The notes below the pieces were generated by a model. The model ran no database searches. It was given only the letters and a program-made list of their open reading frames with translations, and was not told where the DNA came from. From assembly GCF_036013975.1 (NCBI RefSeq), contig NZ_CP107904.1:2914001-2978000 (forward strand): a DNA stretch of 64,000 nucleotides, given 5' to 3'. This document shows positions 1 to 9,206 of the stretch, in pieces; position 1 is the stretch's first letter, and every line of letters starts with the position of its first letter. The position numbers and the translations under genes were made by a program. This DNA comes from Kitasatospora sp. NBC_00458 (lineage in GTDB: Bacteria > Actinomycetota > Actinomycetes > Streptomycetales > Streptomycetaceae).

Positions 1-166
1 CGGGCGCCGCCGCGACGGCCTGGGCGGCTCCCTCGGCGGTCACCGCGGCCGGTGCGGTCACCGCGGCCGGGGAGGAGGAGGCGGCGGTCGCCGCGGGGGC
101 TCCGGCCAGGGCGGTGGCACCGGCGAAAAGGAGCGTGGCGAGCGTGCCTATGAGCGGCTTCTTCAT
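1..166 (-). CDS. secreted protein, N-terminus only (partial)
   Basis: The gene reads leftward off the window edge, so only about 55 codons are visible. It begins MKKPLIGTLATLLFAGATA and continues into an alanine/proline-rich stretch. This is a Sec signal peptide: two lysines, a hydrophobic core of about 18 residues, and a likely cleavage site near AGAPAATA. After it come two copies of AAVTAP/AAVTAE. The ATG at 164-166 has a purine-rich GAGAGG upstream. The mature protein is not visible, so no function can be given. A candidate promoter with a perfect palindrome lies at 196-224. Confidence 0.75.
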   Translation of the reverse strand, partial: MKKPLIGTLATLLFAGATALAGAPAATAASSSPAAVTAPAAVTAEGAAQAVAAAP

Positions 167-195
167 GAGAGACCTCTCGGTGTGGGGGTGCACCA

Positions 196-224
196 AAGCT
201 GTCGCGGACATGACGTCATGTCAA
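196..224 (-). promoter_or_regulatory. candidate promoter overlapped by 16-bp perfect palindrome
   Basis: Read on the minus strand there is TTGACA (219-224), a 17-base spacer and CAGCTT (196-201). It would drive the secreted protein that starts at 166. The perfect palindrome GACATGACGTCATGTC (207-222) overlaps the -35 box and the spacer, as expected for a repressor operator. The cognate regulator is not evident; the TetR gene at 487-1176 has different palindromes at its own promoter. Confidence 0.5.
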
Positions 225-486
225 GAGTCATGCCGCGGGGAAGGTCCGACCACCTCGGCGGGGGCGCGGATTCCGGCCGCCGGGACAGCCCGGCGGATTC
301 GCCGAGGCGTCAACTCGCGGGTGCGCCGGTTGCCTTCACCGGTCCGGCCGACCGGCCCGGCCGACCGGCCCGGGTCGGCTCCACGGCCGCCGACGACCAC
401 CCCCGACGGCACCCCGCCCCCTTGCCCTGGGCCGCCCTGCCCCGCTCGCCCCGCCCCACTCGCCCCACTCGCCCCGCCCTCAGCCC
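225..486. other. intergenic region, no gene seen
   Basis: This GC-rich stretch lies between the TetR stop and the promoter at 196-224. It contains C-rich low-complexity sequence (about 410-490) and no start codon with a plausible ribosome binding site or sustained coding signal. Confidence 0.5.
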
Positions 487-1176
487 TCAGCCCTCCGAAG
501 CACCGGCCCCCGGGGCGCCGACCGGCCAGTGCCGGCGGCCGATGCCGATCAGCCGCAACTGGAGCCGGGCGGTGGCCGCGACACGGCGCTCGCGCCCCGG
601 ATCGGAGGCCCGCACCTCGGCCTCCTGCGCCTCCAGGAAGGCCGCCGCCGTCGAGACCACGTGGTCGACGTACAGCTCGGCGAGCATCCGCAGGTCCGGC
701 TCGCGCCACCCGCGCGAGACCGGCTGGAGCGCGAGCGCCGTCCCGACCTCGGCGGCGAACCGCCCCAGTTCCGCGTCGATCGCCTCGCGCACCTGGCGCA
801 CTCCCCCGTGCCGCTCGCGCGCCAGGAAGCGGACGTGCGGGCGGTGGTCGCGGACATGGGCCCCGATCACGTCGACCGTCCGGTCGATCAGCTCCTCGGC
901 GTCGCCCGGCTCGGCGAGCAGCGCGCGGACCAGCACGTGCAGGCTGGCGAGCGACTCCTCGACCAGGGCGACGCCGAGCGCGGCGAGGTCCGGGAAGTGC
1001 CGGTAGAAGGCGGCCGGCGAGAGCCCGGCCGCCCGGGTGACCTCGCGGACGCCGAGGCTGGCCAGATTCTGATCGGCCAGCAGCCCCAGCCCGGCGTCCA
1101 GCAACGCGCGGCGACTCTGCTGCTTCTGGGCCTGCCGGGCCCCCGTACCGCGCCCGGAGCGCTCGATGTGACTCAC
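487..1176 (-). CDS. TetR family transcriptional regulator
   Basis: A 229-residue TetR-type repressor is predicted. The N-terminal helix-turn-helix lies at about residues 20-65 (SRRALLDAGLGLLADQ ... GVREVTRAAGLSPAAFYRHF), and the rest is a helical ligand-binding domain. I place the start at GTG 1174-1176 (VSHIERSG). An upstream in-frame ATG exists, but its added residues would be encoded by the operator region. The gene is divergent from two small membrane-protein genes, and a pair of palindromes lies between them at 1187-1253. Autoregulation and control of those two genes is the simplest inference. The ligand is unknown. Confidence 0.88.
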   Translation of the reverse strand: MSHIERSGRGTGARQAQKQQSRRALLDAGLGLLADQNLASLGVREVTRAAGLSPAAFYRHFPDLAALGVALVEESLASLHVLVRALLAEPGDAEELIDRTVDVIGAHVRDHRPHVRFLARERHGGVRQVREAIDAELGRFAAEVGTALALQPVSRGWREPDLRMLAELYVDHVVSTAAAFLEAQEAEVRASDPGRERRVAATARLQLRLIGIGRRHWPVGAPGAGASEG

Positions 1177-1186
1177 GCCATTCAGT

Positions 1187-1253
1187 AAACAAGTGTTTGC
1201 CGAACTTGGCCAGCCGGGCGTACAGTACCGGAAGGATTCGGCGAACACTTGTT
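1187..1253. promoter_or_regulatory. paired TetR operators in divergent intergenic region
   Basis: Two sites face each other: AAACAAGTGTTT (1187-1198; arms AAACA/TGTTT) and AACACTTGTT (1244-1253; arms AACA/TGTT). The wider blocks 1188-1204 and 1237-1253 form a 17-bp inverted repeat with one mismatch. The spacing suits two TetR dimers controlling the divergent promoters. Confidence 0.65.
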
Positions 1254-1288
1254 AACCGAAAGCCCTCCCTCCTGCCGGAAGGACCGTC

Positions 1289-1444
1289 ATGATCCTGCTC
1301 ACCGCCCTGATCGCGTTCGGCTTCCTGGTCGGCGCCGCCGCCCACACCTCCCTCCCGGTCTTCCTCACCGCCTCCGCCGCCATCACCGCCTGGCTGCTCG
1401 CCTTCGGCGTCCGCGAGGGCCTCGCCCGCCTGCGGCAGCGCTGA
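1289..1444 (+). CDS. small membrane protein, 51 aa
   Basis: A short reading frame, MILLTALIAFGFLVGAAAHT and onward, ends in GLARLRQR. ATG 1289-1291 has a good ribosome binding site (GGAAGGA). The protein has two hydrophobic segments (about 2-19 and 23-40) and a positively charged C-terminus, so it would be a helical hairpin in the membrane. It is the first gene of a likely two-gene operon with the gene at 1476, opposite the TetR gene and downstream of its operators. No family is recognised. Confidence 0.6.
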   Translation: MILLTALIAFGFLVGAAAHTSLPVFLTASAAITAWLLAFGVREGLARLRQR

Positions 1445-1475
1445 CCCCCGACCACCCCGGAAAGGAACGGCCGCC

Positions 1476-1823
1476 ATGAGCACCCACCTGAGCACCCGCC
1501 CGCACTCCCGCCCTTCCTCCCACCCTTCCTCCACCCCCTCCGCAACCCCTTCGCCCTCCTCCTCCCGGCCGCGCCCCCGCCGGCTCGCGCCCGAGGCCGA
1601 CAACCTCGCCGTCGCCTCGTTCCTGCTCGGCCTCCCGGGCCTGCTGCTCTTCAACCTCGTCCTCGGACCGCTCGCCGTCGTCCTCGGCACGCTCGCCCTC
1701 GTCCGGGGCACCCGCCGCACCGGCCGCGCCGCACTCGGCATCGTCCTCGGCGTCGCCTCGCTCGCCGTCCTGGCCGCCGCCACCGTCGCCGACCACGGCG
1801 TGCTCTGGCGGTTCGGCGGCTAG
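1476..1823 (+). CDS. DUF4190-like small membrane protein
   Basis: This 115-residue protein has a Ser/Pro/His-rich cytoplasmic-type N-terminus (residues 1-36) and then LAPEADNLAVASFLLGLPG with two hydrophobic helices (about 46-75 and 83-105). That layout is typical of DUF4190 proteins, in which a short conserved N-A-x-A-S-x-x-x-G motif precedes two membrane helices. It has a good ribosome binding site (GGAAAGGAA) and lies 31 bases after the 51-residue membrane protein. Function is unknown; it is probably regulated by the divergent TetR. Confidence 0.65.
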   Translation: MSTHLSTRPHSRPSSHPSSTPSATPSPSSSRPRPRRLAPEADNLAVASFLLGLPGLLLFNLVLGPLAVVLGTLALVRGTRRTGRAALGIVLGVASLAVLAAATVADHGVLWRFGG

Positions 1824-2013
1824 GGGCCTCTCCTTCGGATCTTGCCGGGCGCGCCGGGCACCTCCGGGCGGGGTCAGGGCACCGGGCCCGCCCAGGGCCG
1901 CCTCCGAGCGGCTCCCGGGAGCGGGTCCGCGCCGACCGTGCACGTGATCCGGCCACCCTGCGGGCACACACCCGGCCGCCCCCCGTACTGTTGACCGGAG
2001 GCCAGGTGACGAC

Positions 2014-2910
2014 ATGGGGGCTGAAGTGACCGGAGTGACCGACGAGACCACCGCAGGGCACGGCAGTAGCGGGCCCGGTCGGGCCGGCCGCCTGCTCGCC
2101 GTGAGCGACCTGCACGTCTCGTACCAGCAGAACCGCGACCTGGTGGAGCAGTTGCACCCGGAGTCACCCGACGACTGGCTGATCGTCGCCGGTGACATCG
2201 CCGAATCCACCACCACCATCCGCTGGGCGCTGGAGGTGCTCGCCGGGCGGTTCGCCAAGGTGATCTGGGCGCCCGGCAACCACGAGCTGTGGACGCACCC
2301 CAACGACCCGGTCCAGCTGCGCGGCGTCGCCCGGTACGAGTACCTGGTCCGGCTCTGCCGCGAACTCGGCGTGGTGACCCCCGAGGACCCGTACCCGGTC
2401 TGGAACGGGGCCGGCGGACCGGTCGCCGTCGCACCGCTCTTCCTGCTGTACGACTACTCCTTCCGCGCGCCCGGCACCACCACCAAGGAGGAGTCCCTGG
2501 CGGCCGCCTACGCCACCGGCGTGGTCTGCGCCGACGAGCGGTTCCTCCACCCGGACCCGTTCCCGGACCGCGACTCCTGGTGCCGCGAGCGCGTCCGGCT
2601 CACCGAGAAGCGGCTGGCCGAGCAGGACCGGGAGCTTCCGCTCGTCCTGGTCAACCACTACCCGCTGGTCCGGCAGCCCACCGAGGTCCTCTGGTACCCG
2701 GAGTTCGCCCAGTGGTGCGGGACCGAGCTGACCGCCGACTGGCACACCCGCTTCAACACCGCCGCGATGATCTACGGCCACCTGCACATCCCGCGCAAGA
2801 CCAGCTACGACGGCGTCCGGTTCGAGGAGGTCTCGCTCGGGTACCCGCGCGAGTGGGGCAAGCGCGGCCTGCCCGACCCGCTGCTGCGCGAGGTCTTCCC
2901 GCGGGCCTGA
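2014..2910 (+). CDS. metallophosphoesterase (calcineurin-like)
   Basis: This 298-residue enzyme carries the full calcineurin-like metal-binding set: SDLH (31-34), GD (60-61), GNHE (88-91), NH (214-215) and GHLH (255-258). These residues would hold a two-metal centre that hydrolyses a phosphoester. There is no signal peptide, so it acts in the cytoplasm. Related actinobacterial enzymes are often found beside phosphopantetheinyl transferase genes, but none is adjacent here and the substrate cannot be named. The ATG at 2014 follows GGAGGCCAGG. Confidence 0.88.
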   Translation: MGAEVTGVTDETTAGHGSSGPGRAGRLLAVSDLHVSYQQNRDLVEQLHPESPDDWLIVAGDIAESTTTIRWALEVLAGRFAKVIWAPGNHELWTHPNDPVQLRGVARYEYLVRLCRELGVVTPEDPYPVWNGAGGPVAVAPLFLLYDYSFRAPGTTTKEESLAAAYATGVVCADERFLHPDPFPDRDSWCRERVRLTEKRLAEQDRELPLVLVNHYPLVRQPTEVLWYPEFAQWCGTELTADWHTRFNTAAMIYGHLHIPRKTSYDGVRFEEVSLGYPREWGKRGLPDPLLREVFPRA

Positions 2911-2958
2911 CCCCGCATGTGCCGGCCCCGCGTGTGCCAGCCCTGCCGGCCGGCACAC

Positions 2959-2997
2959 GCGGGCGGCGCGTCGGTCGATCCCCGACGCGCCGCCCGC
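2959..2997. terminator. strong hairpin between convergent genes
   Basis: A 16-bp perfect stem (2959-2974 with 2982-2997) has a short loop. A second, weaker hairpin precedes it at about 2922-2962. It lies between the converging metallophosphoesterase and Hsp100 genes and could stop both. There is no T-tract, as is common in high-GC actinobacteria. Confidence 0.65.
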
Positions 2998-3050
2998 TCC
3001 TCCCGGCCGTCCCCTCCGCCGTCCCTCCTCCGCCCCTCCGCTGCTCCCCC

Positions 3051-5621
3051 CTACTCCTCCGCCCCGACCCGCTCCCCCGCTTCTGCCGCCGCGCGCTCCT
3101 CCGCCTTCGCCTCGGCCTCCTCGAAGGTCGCCGACGGCTCCGGCCGCACCGGCACCACCACCAGCTCGCCGTCCGACACCTCCGCGACCAGCGTGTCGCC
3201 CTCCTGCACGGTGCCGTCCAGCAGCAGGTTGGAGATCCGGTTGTCCAGCTCCTGCTGGATCGTCCGGCGCAGCGGCCGGGCCCCGAACTCCGGCTGGTAG
3301 CCGCGGTTCACCAGCCACTCCTTGGCGCCGTCGGTCACCTCCAGCAGGACGTCCTGCGCCTTCAGCCGGCGCCGGCTGCGGTCCAGCAGCAGGTCCACGA
3401 CCTGGAGCAGGTCCTTGCGGGTGAGTCCGTGGAAGACGATCACCTCGTCGATCCGGTTGAGGAACTCGGGCCGGAACTGCGTCCGCAGGTCCCGCATCAG
3501 GTCGTCCTTGATCTCGCCGACGTCGCCCGCGTGGTCGAGGATCCGCTGCGAGCCGATGTTGCTCGTCATGATGACCACGGTGTTGCGGAAGTCGACCGTA
3601 CGGCCCTGCGCGTCCGTCAGCCGCCCGTCGTCCAGCACCTGGAGCAGCAGGTTGAAGACGTCCGGGTGGGCCTTCTCCACCTCGTCGAAGAGCAGCACGC
3701 TGTACGGCTTGCGGCGCACCGCCTCGGTGAGCTGGCCGGCCTCGTCGTAGCCGACGTACCCGGGCGGGGAGCCGACCAGCCGGGAGACGGTGTGCTTCTC
3801 CTGGAACTCGCTCATGTCGAACCGGATCATCCGGTCCGGGTCGCCGAACAGCAGTGCCGCCAGCGCCTTGGCCAGCTCCGTCTTACCGACCCCGGTCGGC
3901 CCCAGGAAGAGGAACGAACCGGTCGGCCGGTCAGGGTCGCCCATCCCCGCCCGGCCGCGGCGCACGGCCTGGGCGACGGCGGTGACCGCCTGGTCCTGGC
4001 CGATCACCTTCTCGTGCAGGTGCTCCTCCAGCCGGAGGAGCCGCTCGCGCTCGGTCGCGTTCAGTTCGGCGACCGGGATGCCGGTACGGCGGGAGAGCAC
4101 CTGCGCGATGTCCTCGGCGGTCACCTCGACGACCTCCTCCCGGTCCTCGGCGAGCGCGGCCAACTCGTCCTCGGTCTGCCGCAGTTCGGCCTTCAGATTG
4201 GCGGCCCGGACGAACTCCTCGTCGGCCACCGCCTCCTCCAGCTCGCGCCGCAGCTTGGTGATCCGGTCCTGCACCGGCATCGCCGCGGTCGAACCGCTCA
4301 GGCTGCGCAGGCGGACCCGCGCACCGGCCTGGTCCAGCAGGTCGATCGCCTTGTCCGGCAGGAAGCGGTCGCTGACGTAGCGGTCGGAGAGCGTCGCGGC
4401 GGCGTCCAGCGCCTCGTCCGTGAACCGCACCTGGTGGTGCGCCTCGTACGCGTCCCGCAGGCCGTGGAGGATCCCGACCGTCTCCTCGACGGACGGCTCG
4501 GGCACCAGCACCGGCTGGAAGCGGCGCTCCAGGGCGGCGTCCTTCTCGATGTGCCGGCGGTACTCGTCCAGGGTGGTGGCGCCGACCACGCTCAGCTCGC
4601 CGCGGGCCAGCGCCGGCTTGAGGATGTTGCCCGCGTCCATCGAACCCTCGCCGCCGCCACCCGCGCCGACCACGGTGTGCAGCTCGTCCAGAAACAGGAT
4701 GACGCTCTGCTCGGCCTCCGTGACCTCGTCGATCACGCTCTTCAGCCGCTCCTCGAACTCGCCCCGGTACTTGGAGCCGGCCACCAGGCCGGTGAGGTCC
4801 AGGGTGACGACCCGCTTGTCCTTGAGACTCTGCGGGACGTCCCCGGACACGATCCGCTGGGCCAGCCCCTCCACGATCGCCGTCTTGCCGACACCCGGCT
4901 CGCCGATCAGCACCGGGTTGTTCTTGGTCCGGCGGGAGAGGATCTCGACGGTCTGCTCGATCTCATCGGCCCGGCCGACCACCGGGTCCAGCCGGCCCGA
5001 CCTCGCCTCGTCCGTCAGGTCCCGGCCGTACTCGTCCAGGGTGGGCGTCCGGCTCGGCTGCGCGCCGCCGGAACCGCGCTCGCCGCCGGCGCCCCGCCCG
5101 TCCAGGACGGTGCGCAGCGCCCCCTGCGAGGGGGCGCCGTTCCGCAGGGCCGCGCCCGCGCCCGACCGCTCCTCGTCCAGCAGCGCGCCGAGGATGTGCT
5201 CCGGACCGATGTACGAGGCGCCCGCCGCCTGCGACCGGGCGTGCGCGGCGAGCAGCGCACGCTTGGCGGCGGGCGTCAACGAGGGCCGGCCGTCCCCGGT
5301 CGGCACCCCGGCGCCGACCGGCAGTGCCTCCGCCAGGTCGTCCGCCAGCCGGTCCGGGTCGATCCCGGCCCGCTCCAGCATCCGGCGCGACGGCTCCACC
5401 CGGGTGGCCGCCCACACCAGGTGGGCGGTGTCCAGGTCACTGCTCCCGTCCTGGGCGGCCCGCTGCGCGGCCAGACCGAGCAGCTCCTGCGCCGACTCGC
5501 TGAGCAGCCGGCCGATCGGCACCCGTTGGACGTTGGGCGGGGACGCCGTCGGACTCATACCGAAGAACCGGCTGAGCAGGTCGGAGAACGGATCGTTCGA
5601 TCCGAACGGCGGCATGGTCAC
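3051..5621 (-). CDS. Hsp100/Clp AAA+ ATPase (ClpB/ClpC type)
   Basis: This 856-residue two-ring-domain ATPase begins with an unusual Phe/Gly/Pro-rich leader (residues 1-30), then a Clp_N repeat domain (about 35-175). The first AAA module has GEPGVGKT (240-247) and ILFLDE (308-313). A short middle region with a UVR-like helix follows (about 452-490), and then the second module with GPTGVGKT (574-581) and VLLFDE. The size and short middle domain look like ClpC. However, the segment after TSNIGSQ lacks the LGF/IGF tripeptide loop that docks ClpP, so by motif it should act as a ClpP-independent unfoldase or disaggregase. Start is GTG 5619-5621 with AGAGGTG upstream; ATG two codons later is an alternative. 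Confidence 0.9.
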   Translation of the reverse strand: MTMPPFGSNDPFSDLLSRFFGMSPTASPPNVQRVPIGRLLSESAQELLGLAAQRAAQDGSSDLDTAHLVWAATRVEPSRRMLERAGIDPDRLADDLAEALPVGAGVPTGDGRPSLTPAAKRALLAAHARSQAAGASYIGPEHILGALLDEERSGAGAALRNGAPSQGALRTVLDGRGAGGERGSGGAQPSRTPTLDEYGRDLTDEARSGRLDPVVGRADEIEQTVEILSRRTKNNPVLIGEPGVGKTAIVEGLAQRIVSGDVPQSLKDKRVVTLDLTGLVAGSKYRGEFEERLKSVIDEVTEAEQSVILFLDELHTVVGAGGGGEGSMDAGNILKPALARGELSVVGATTLDEYRRHIEKDAALERRFQPVLVPEPSVEETVGILHGLRDAYEAHHQVRFTDEALDAAATLSDRYVSDRFLPDKAIDLLDQAGARVRLRSLSGSTAAMPVQDRITKLRRELEEAVADEEFVRAANLKAELRQTEDELAALAEDREEVVEVTAEDIAQVLSRRTGIPVAELNATERERLLRLEEHLHEKVIGQDQAVTAVAQAVRRGRAGMGDPDRPTGSFLFLGPTGVGKTELAKALAALLFGDPDRMIRFDMSEFQEKHTVSRLVGSPPGYVGYDEAGQLTEAVRRKPYSVLLFDEVEKAHPDVFNLLLQVLDDGRLTDAQGRTVDFRNTVVIMTSNIGSQRILDHAGDVGEIKDDLMRDLRTQFRPEFLNRIDEVIVFHGLTRKDLLQVVDLLLDRSRRRLKAQDVLLEVTDGAKEWLVNRGYQPEFGARPLRRTIQQELDNRISNLLLDGTVQEGDTLVAEVSDGELVVVPVRPEPSATFEEAEAKAEERAAAEAGERVGAEE

Positions 5622-5716
5622 GGTGGTTCACCTCTCCCGGGCGGTCTGCACCCCCACACGGACCCCCACACAAACACAGGCCGCCCGGGCCCGCCTCCCG
5701 AGGCGGAACCCGTCCG

Positions 5717-6460
5717 TCACCCGGTGACGCGGTCCAGCAGCGAACCGCCGCAGTAGGTCACCGCCATCGCCAGCAGCCCGCCGGCGACGTTCCGCGCCAC
5801 CGCCCGGCCGGGCCGCGCGCCACCCAGCCGGGCACTGGTCCAGCCCGACACGGTGAGCGCCGCCAGCACGGCCGCCACGGTCACCGCGATCCGCCACGAC
5901 TCCGGCGGCAGCAGTACCGCCAGCAGGGGGACGAGCGCACCCAGGGTGAACGCGGCCGCACTGGCCAGGGCGGCCTGCCACGGGTTGGTGAGCACGTCCG
6001 GGTCGATGCCCAGCTCGGCCTGGGCGTGCGCGGCGAGCGCGTCCCGCTCGGTGAGCGCCACCGCCACCTCCCGGGCCAGTCGGTCCTCCAGACCGCTGCC
6101 CTGGAAGTACCCGGTGAGCTCGTCCAGTTCCCCCTCCGGGTCCTCCTCCAGCTCGCGCTGCTCCTTGGCGAGCGCCGCCCGCTCGGTGTCCCGCTGCGTG
6201 CTCACCGACACGTACTCGCCGGCCGCCATCGACATCGCCCCCGCCAACAGCCCCGCCACCCCGGCCGCCAGCAACGCCGCCCGCGACTCCGACGCCGCCG
6301 CCACCCCGGTCACGATCCCGGCCGTCGACACCACCCCGTCATTGGCCCCGAGCACCGCCGCCCGCAACCAGTTCAACCGCGCCGACAACTCCGCCCGGCT
6401 CTCCCCCGGTGCGCCCACCGTCCCCGCCGTTCCCGTCGTTCCCCCCGCTCCGTCGTCCAT
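5717..6460 (-). CDS. VIT1/CCC1-family metal transporter
   Basis: This 247-residue integral membrane protein is of the VIT1/CCC1 family, whose members move iron or manganese. The hallmark first helix is present: [20 protein letters not shown] (about 30-49). A second helix, [14 protein letters not shown], follows, then an acidic cytoplasmic segment (about 88-145, rich in E and D) that in VIT proteins binds metal, and three C-terminal helices. The N-terminal 25 residues are a Gly/Thr-rich extension. It lies 95 bases from the Hsp100 gene on the same strand. Confidence 0.85.
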   Translation of the reverse strand: MDDGAGGTTGTAGTVGAPGESRAELSARLNWLRAAVLGANDGVVSTAGIVTGVAAASESRAALLAAGVAGLLAGAMSMAAGEYVSVSTQRDTERAALAKEQRELEEDPEGELDELTGYFQGSGLEDRLAREVAVALTERDALAAHAQAELGIDPDVLTNPWQAALASAAAFTLGALVPLLAVLLPPESWRIAVTVAAVLAALTVSGWTSARLGGARPGRAVARNVAGGLLAMAVTYCGGSLLDRVTG

Positions 6461-6549
6461 CCGTACCTCACCCGCCGTCCGCCGGTCCCGCCTCCGTCGC
6501 TCCCGCCCCGATGATCACCCGCACCGCCGGCACCCGCACCCGGGGGCGC

Positions 6550-6595
6550 CGGAGGGGCCGGCCCGTGGACACGCCCACGGAACCGGCCCCTCCGC
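6550..6595. terminator. hairpin terminator
   Basis: Long GC-rich inverted repeat (arms CGGAGGGGCCGG and CCGGCCCCTCCG, extended inward by CCGTGG/CCACGG) just after the stop codon of the PstS-like gene (6613, minus strand). Confidence 0.65.
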
Positions 6596-6612
6596 CGTCC
6601 CCCTCCCCGCTG

Positions 6613-7629
6613 TCAGGTGGTGACGGTGCTTCCGCAGGCGGCGATCGGGACGAACCCGTAGTCGACGATCACCGCGGGGTGGGCGCAGATCCAGCCCTGC
6701 GGGCCGAAGACGCTCTTCAACGCGGTCGCGTACGGGGTGGTCGCCGTGTACTCCCCGGTGCGCACGATGTTGTAGAGCGTCCGCCCGTAGACCGTGCCGA
6801 GGAACGCCGGGTTGATGCTGTTCGACGCGTTGACCGGCGCGATCCCGTTGATGCTGCGCAGCGTCAGCGGGCCGGGGCTCTCCACCGCCGTGCCGTGCCC
6901 CCGGTACACCTGGGCCACGTAGGTGCCGACCGAGTACGGGAACACCACGTTGGCGTCGTTGAGCACCGGGTCGATGCCGCGGTCGTTGCGGGGGCCCGCC
7001 GTCACGCAGACGCCCGGGGTGCTCACGGCGATCGCCTTGAGGAACGCCGTCCGGGTGTCCGAGATCGCCGGCGGGAGGTACGGCTTGATGGCGACGTTCG
7101 GCAGGGAGGCCGAGATCTGGGCCCAACTGGTGATCGAGCACTCGTAGATGCCCTTGAGCTGGGCAGTGGTCAGGTTGGCGGGCGCGTTGCCGCCAGCCTT
7201 GGCCGACCAGGTCACCGCGTCCCTGGCGAAGGGCACGAACGTGTAGGGCGTGGGATCGCCCGCCACCGGACCGCGCGAGGAGCGGCTGTAGTTCACGGTC
7301 GCGGCGGTGTTGATCGCCAGCGCGGTGAGGCCCTGGCCGGAACCGTCGGGCCGCGCGATGGAGACCGCACCCGTCTTGGGCGTGATCGGGTTGATCCCGG
7401 TGACGTCCCAGCTGTACAGCTTGGGCAGCACGGGCGCGACGACGGCGTTGTAGTCGCTGGACGTCTGGTTCATGAAGCCCTGCGTGGTGTCCACGCCCAC
7501 CCCCACCAGATCGACGGCGGCCGGGACGACACCGGGCGGCGGGTCCGCGACCGCCGCCGGAGCGGCGAGCACGGCGCCGCACACGGCGGCGGTGAGAGCG
7601 GTGAACACACGGACAGTGGTCGAGCGCAT
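6613..7629 (-). CDS. secreted PstS-like substrate-binding protein
   Basis: A 338-residue secreted protein. The start is ATG 7627-7629, with GGGAGGGGT upstream. Residues 1-28 (MRSTTVRVFTALTAAVCGAV and following, ending AAVAD) form a Sec signal peptide without a lipobox. The mature part resembles PBP-like phosphate-binding proteins: LVGVGVDTTQGFMN, then INTAATVNYSRSSRGP, then FARDAVTW and LTTAQLKGIYECSITSW. The last two are typical of PstS family members. No ABC permease or ATPase is nearby, so this may be a stand-alone binding protein rather than part of a transporter. It has four cysteines and probably disulfides. Ligand not established. Confidence 0.8.
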   Translation of the reverse strand: MRSTTVRVFTALTAAVCGAVLAAPAAVADPPPGVVPAAVDLVGVGVDTTQGFMNQTSSDYNAVVAPVLPKLYSWDVTGINPITPKTGAVSIARPDGSGQGLTALAINTAATVNYSRSSRGPVAGDPTPYTFVPFARDAVTWSAKAGGNAPANLTTAQLKGIYECSITSWAQISASLPNVAIKPYLPPAISDTRTAFLKAIAVSTPGVCVTAGPRNDRGIDPVLNDANVVFPYSVGTYVAQVYRGHGTAVESPGPLTLRSINGIAPVNASNSINPAFLGTVYGRTLYNIVRTGEYTATTPYATALKSVFGPQGWICAHPAVIVDYGFVPIAACGSTVTT

Positions 7630-7991
7630 CGAGGGACCCCTCCCGGGCAGACGGACACGAAGCGGCAGCAAACGCGCCCATCATCGGTACTCGCCCAGCA
7701 CCGGGCAACGTGCCCCCGTTCCCCGCCGACCGGGCTCGTACGGTGACGAACGGTCCCGCTCCACCCCGCCAACCGGCGGCGGATCCCCCACCGCCGACAG
7801 CCTCCGGCCTCCCCCGGCCCCCGCCGGACTCCAAGAGTTCTTCCTGCGGCCGCCCGTCCCGTCGCGCCCGGGATTCGTCCGACCGCCCCACCCGCCTCAG
7901 CCAACGCTCCGCTCGGCCCTACGCCCTCTTGGCAGTCGGCCGTCACCGTGCTGTGGTGGACCGTCGGATGGTCGCTGTCTCGGGGGTGGGG
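7630..7991. other. divergent intergenic region, no gene seen
   Basis: 362 bases between the PstS-like gene and the NERD gene. The frame of the NERD protein stays open upstream to about 7710, but the predicted residues there are Pro/Arg/Ser-rich with no conserved features. I see no convincing promoter, repeat or small gene. Confidence 0.4.
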
Positions 7992-8852
7992 ATGGACGAG
8001 TTCACGGTCGGACGCTGGCGCCGGCACGGGCACGACCGGCTGTACGTGAACCAGCGCGGCGCCGACAGGGCCCTCGGCTGGTACGACTTCAGGACCGGCG
8101 AGACCGTGGTCGGCGACGAGAGCCGAAGGGCCCTCGTCGAGCGCGTGTTGGCCGCTCACCTGGAGACGGCCGCGCCCGGCGGCATGGAACCCGTTCCTGG
8201 GCGACCTGCCGCACCACCTGCCGCGCCCCCTGCGCCGACCGGCTTCGATCTGGCGCAGAACGCTCCCGGCGACTCCATCCGCCGGAAGATCGGCGAGCTT
8301 GAGCCGAGTCGGATCAAACGACGCCTCGCCTACTGGCTCAGCACGGAGCAGACGCAGGCCCACACGTGGGCGGTCGGCCTGCGGGGCGAGCGTGTGGTCG
8401 GCCGTCGGCTGGACCGCCTGCGCCGTGACGGGTGGAAGGTACTCCACTCGGTGCAGTTCTCCAGTGGAACCGACATCGACCATCTGGTCATCGGGCCGCC
8501 GGGCGTCTTCACGGTCAACACGAAGCACCACCGGGGCGCCGCCGTCTGGCAGGGGGACCAGGCGATCACCGTGAACCGCGCACCCACCCGCTACGCGCCC
8601 GTGAGCCGGAGCGAATCGGCGAAGGTCGCACGAGTACTGTCGGCACGCTCCGGATTCCCGGTGCCGGTTCAGCCGGTGGTCGCCGTGGTGGGGGCGGCCT
8701 CGATCACGATCGGATCGACGCTGTCCCCGGTCCTGCTGCTGGACGGCGCACACGTGGACCGGCACCTGTCCGGGCGGCTGCCTCGGCTTCGGAGCGATCA
8801 GGTGGACCAGGTCTTCGCCGTGGCCCGGGACAGCCGGACCTGGCACAGCTGA
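7992..8852 (+). CDS. NERD (nuclease-related) domain protein
   Basis: This 286-residue protein has a short N-terminal module (MDEFTVGRWRRHGHDRLYVN), a proline-rich linker (about 62-85) and a C-terminal NERD domain (about 125-240). The NERD core shows RGERVVGRRLDRL (E133), SSGTDIDHLVIGPPGVF (D161, D163) and VNTK (K178), the acidic/lysine pattern of restriction-nuclease-like folds. The start is ATG 7992; ATG 7968 in the same frame is possible. NERD proteins are thought to process DNA, but the role is unproven. The gene ends before a bidirectional hairpin and a tRNA. Confidence 0.75.
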   Translation: MDEFTVGRWRRHGHDRLYVNQRGADRALGWYDFRTGETVVGDESRRALVERVLAAHLETAAPGGMEPVPGRPAAPPAAPPAPTGFDLAQNAPGDSIRRKIGELEPSRIKRRLAYWLSTEQTQAHTWAVGLRGERVVGRRLDRLRRDGWKVLHSVQFSSGTDIDHLVIGPPGVFTVNTKHHRGAAVWQGDQAITVNRAPTRYAPVSRSESAKVARVLSARSGFPVPVQPVVAVVGAASITIGSTLSPVLLLDGAHVDRHLSGRLPRLRSDQVDQVFAVARDSRTWHS

Positions 8853-8923
8853 GCGTTCACGCCGTGTCCGGAGGCTTCCGGCGCCCCGGTGGCACGGGGT
8901 GGGCAGGGGTACGGGAACGATCA

Positions 8924-8963
8924 AGGGCCAGTTCGGGAGGATGCTGCCTCCGAACTGGCCCTT
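8924..8963. terminator. bidirectional terminator
   Basis: A perfect-arm hairpin (GGGCCAGTTCGG paired with CCGAACTGGCCC, loop within GAGGATGCTGCCT) flanked by AA on one side and TT on the other. It lies between the NERD gene and the minus-strand tRNA-Val and can serve both. Confidence 0.75.
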
Positions 8964-8971
8964 CTCCGCTG

Positions 8972-9043
8972 TGGGCGCGGACGGTTTCGAACCGCCGACA
9001 TCTGCTTTGTAAGAGCAGCGCTCTACCACTGAGCTACGCGCCC
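8972..9043 (-). tRNA. tRNA-Val (anticodon UAC)
   Basis: Reading the minus strand, GGGCGCG pairs with CGCGCCC as the acceptor stem. The D arm is TAGCTCAGTGGTAGAGC. The anticodon stem CTGCT/AGCAG has the loop CTTACAA, which gives anticodon TAC. The T arm contains GGTTCGAAACC. The discriminator is A and CCA is not encoded. Confidence 0.93.
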
Positions 9044-9206
9044 CTGGTCATGGGCCTGTGGAGGGCGCACGACGAGTGCCTAGGGTACCTGGTCCCCGGG
9101 GCGGTGTGGTGCACGTGGTCGGTGGGTGGGACGGGTGGGGTGCCGGTGGGGTGGGCTGATCGGGAACAATGGGCGGTGGATCAGCTGTCGGAGCAGGGAG
9201 CGCACA

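Noticed and set aside
2289..5756. A 1155-residue reading frame on the plus strand across the Hsp100 gene
   Set aside because: It is antisense to a well-conserved AAA+ gene and has Arg/Pro/Leu-rich residues with no domain; open frames like this arise from high GC.
6613..7629. Phosphate ABC transporter operon
   Set aside because: Only a PstS-like protein is present; no pstC, pstA, pstB or phoU nearby.
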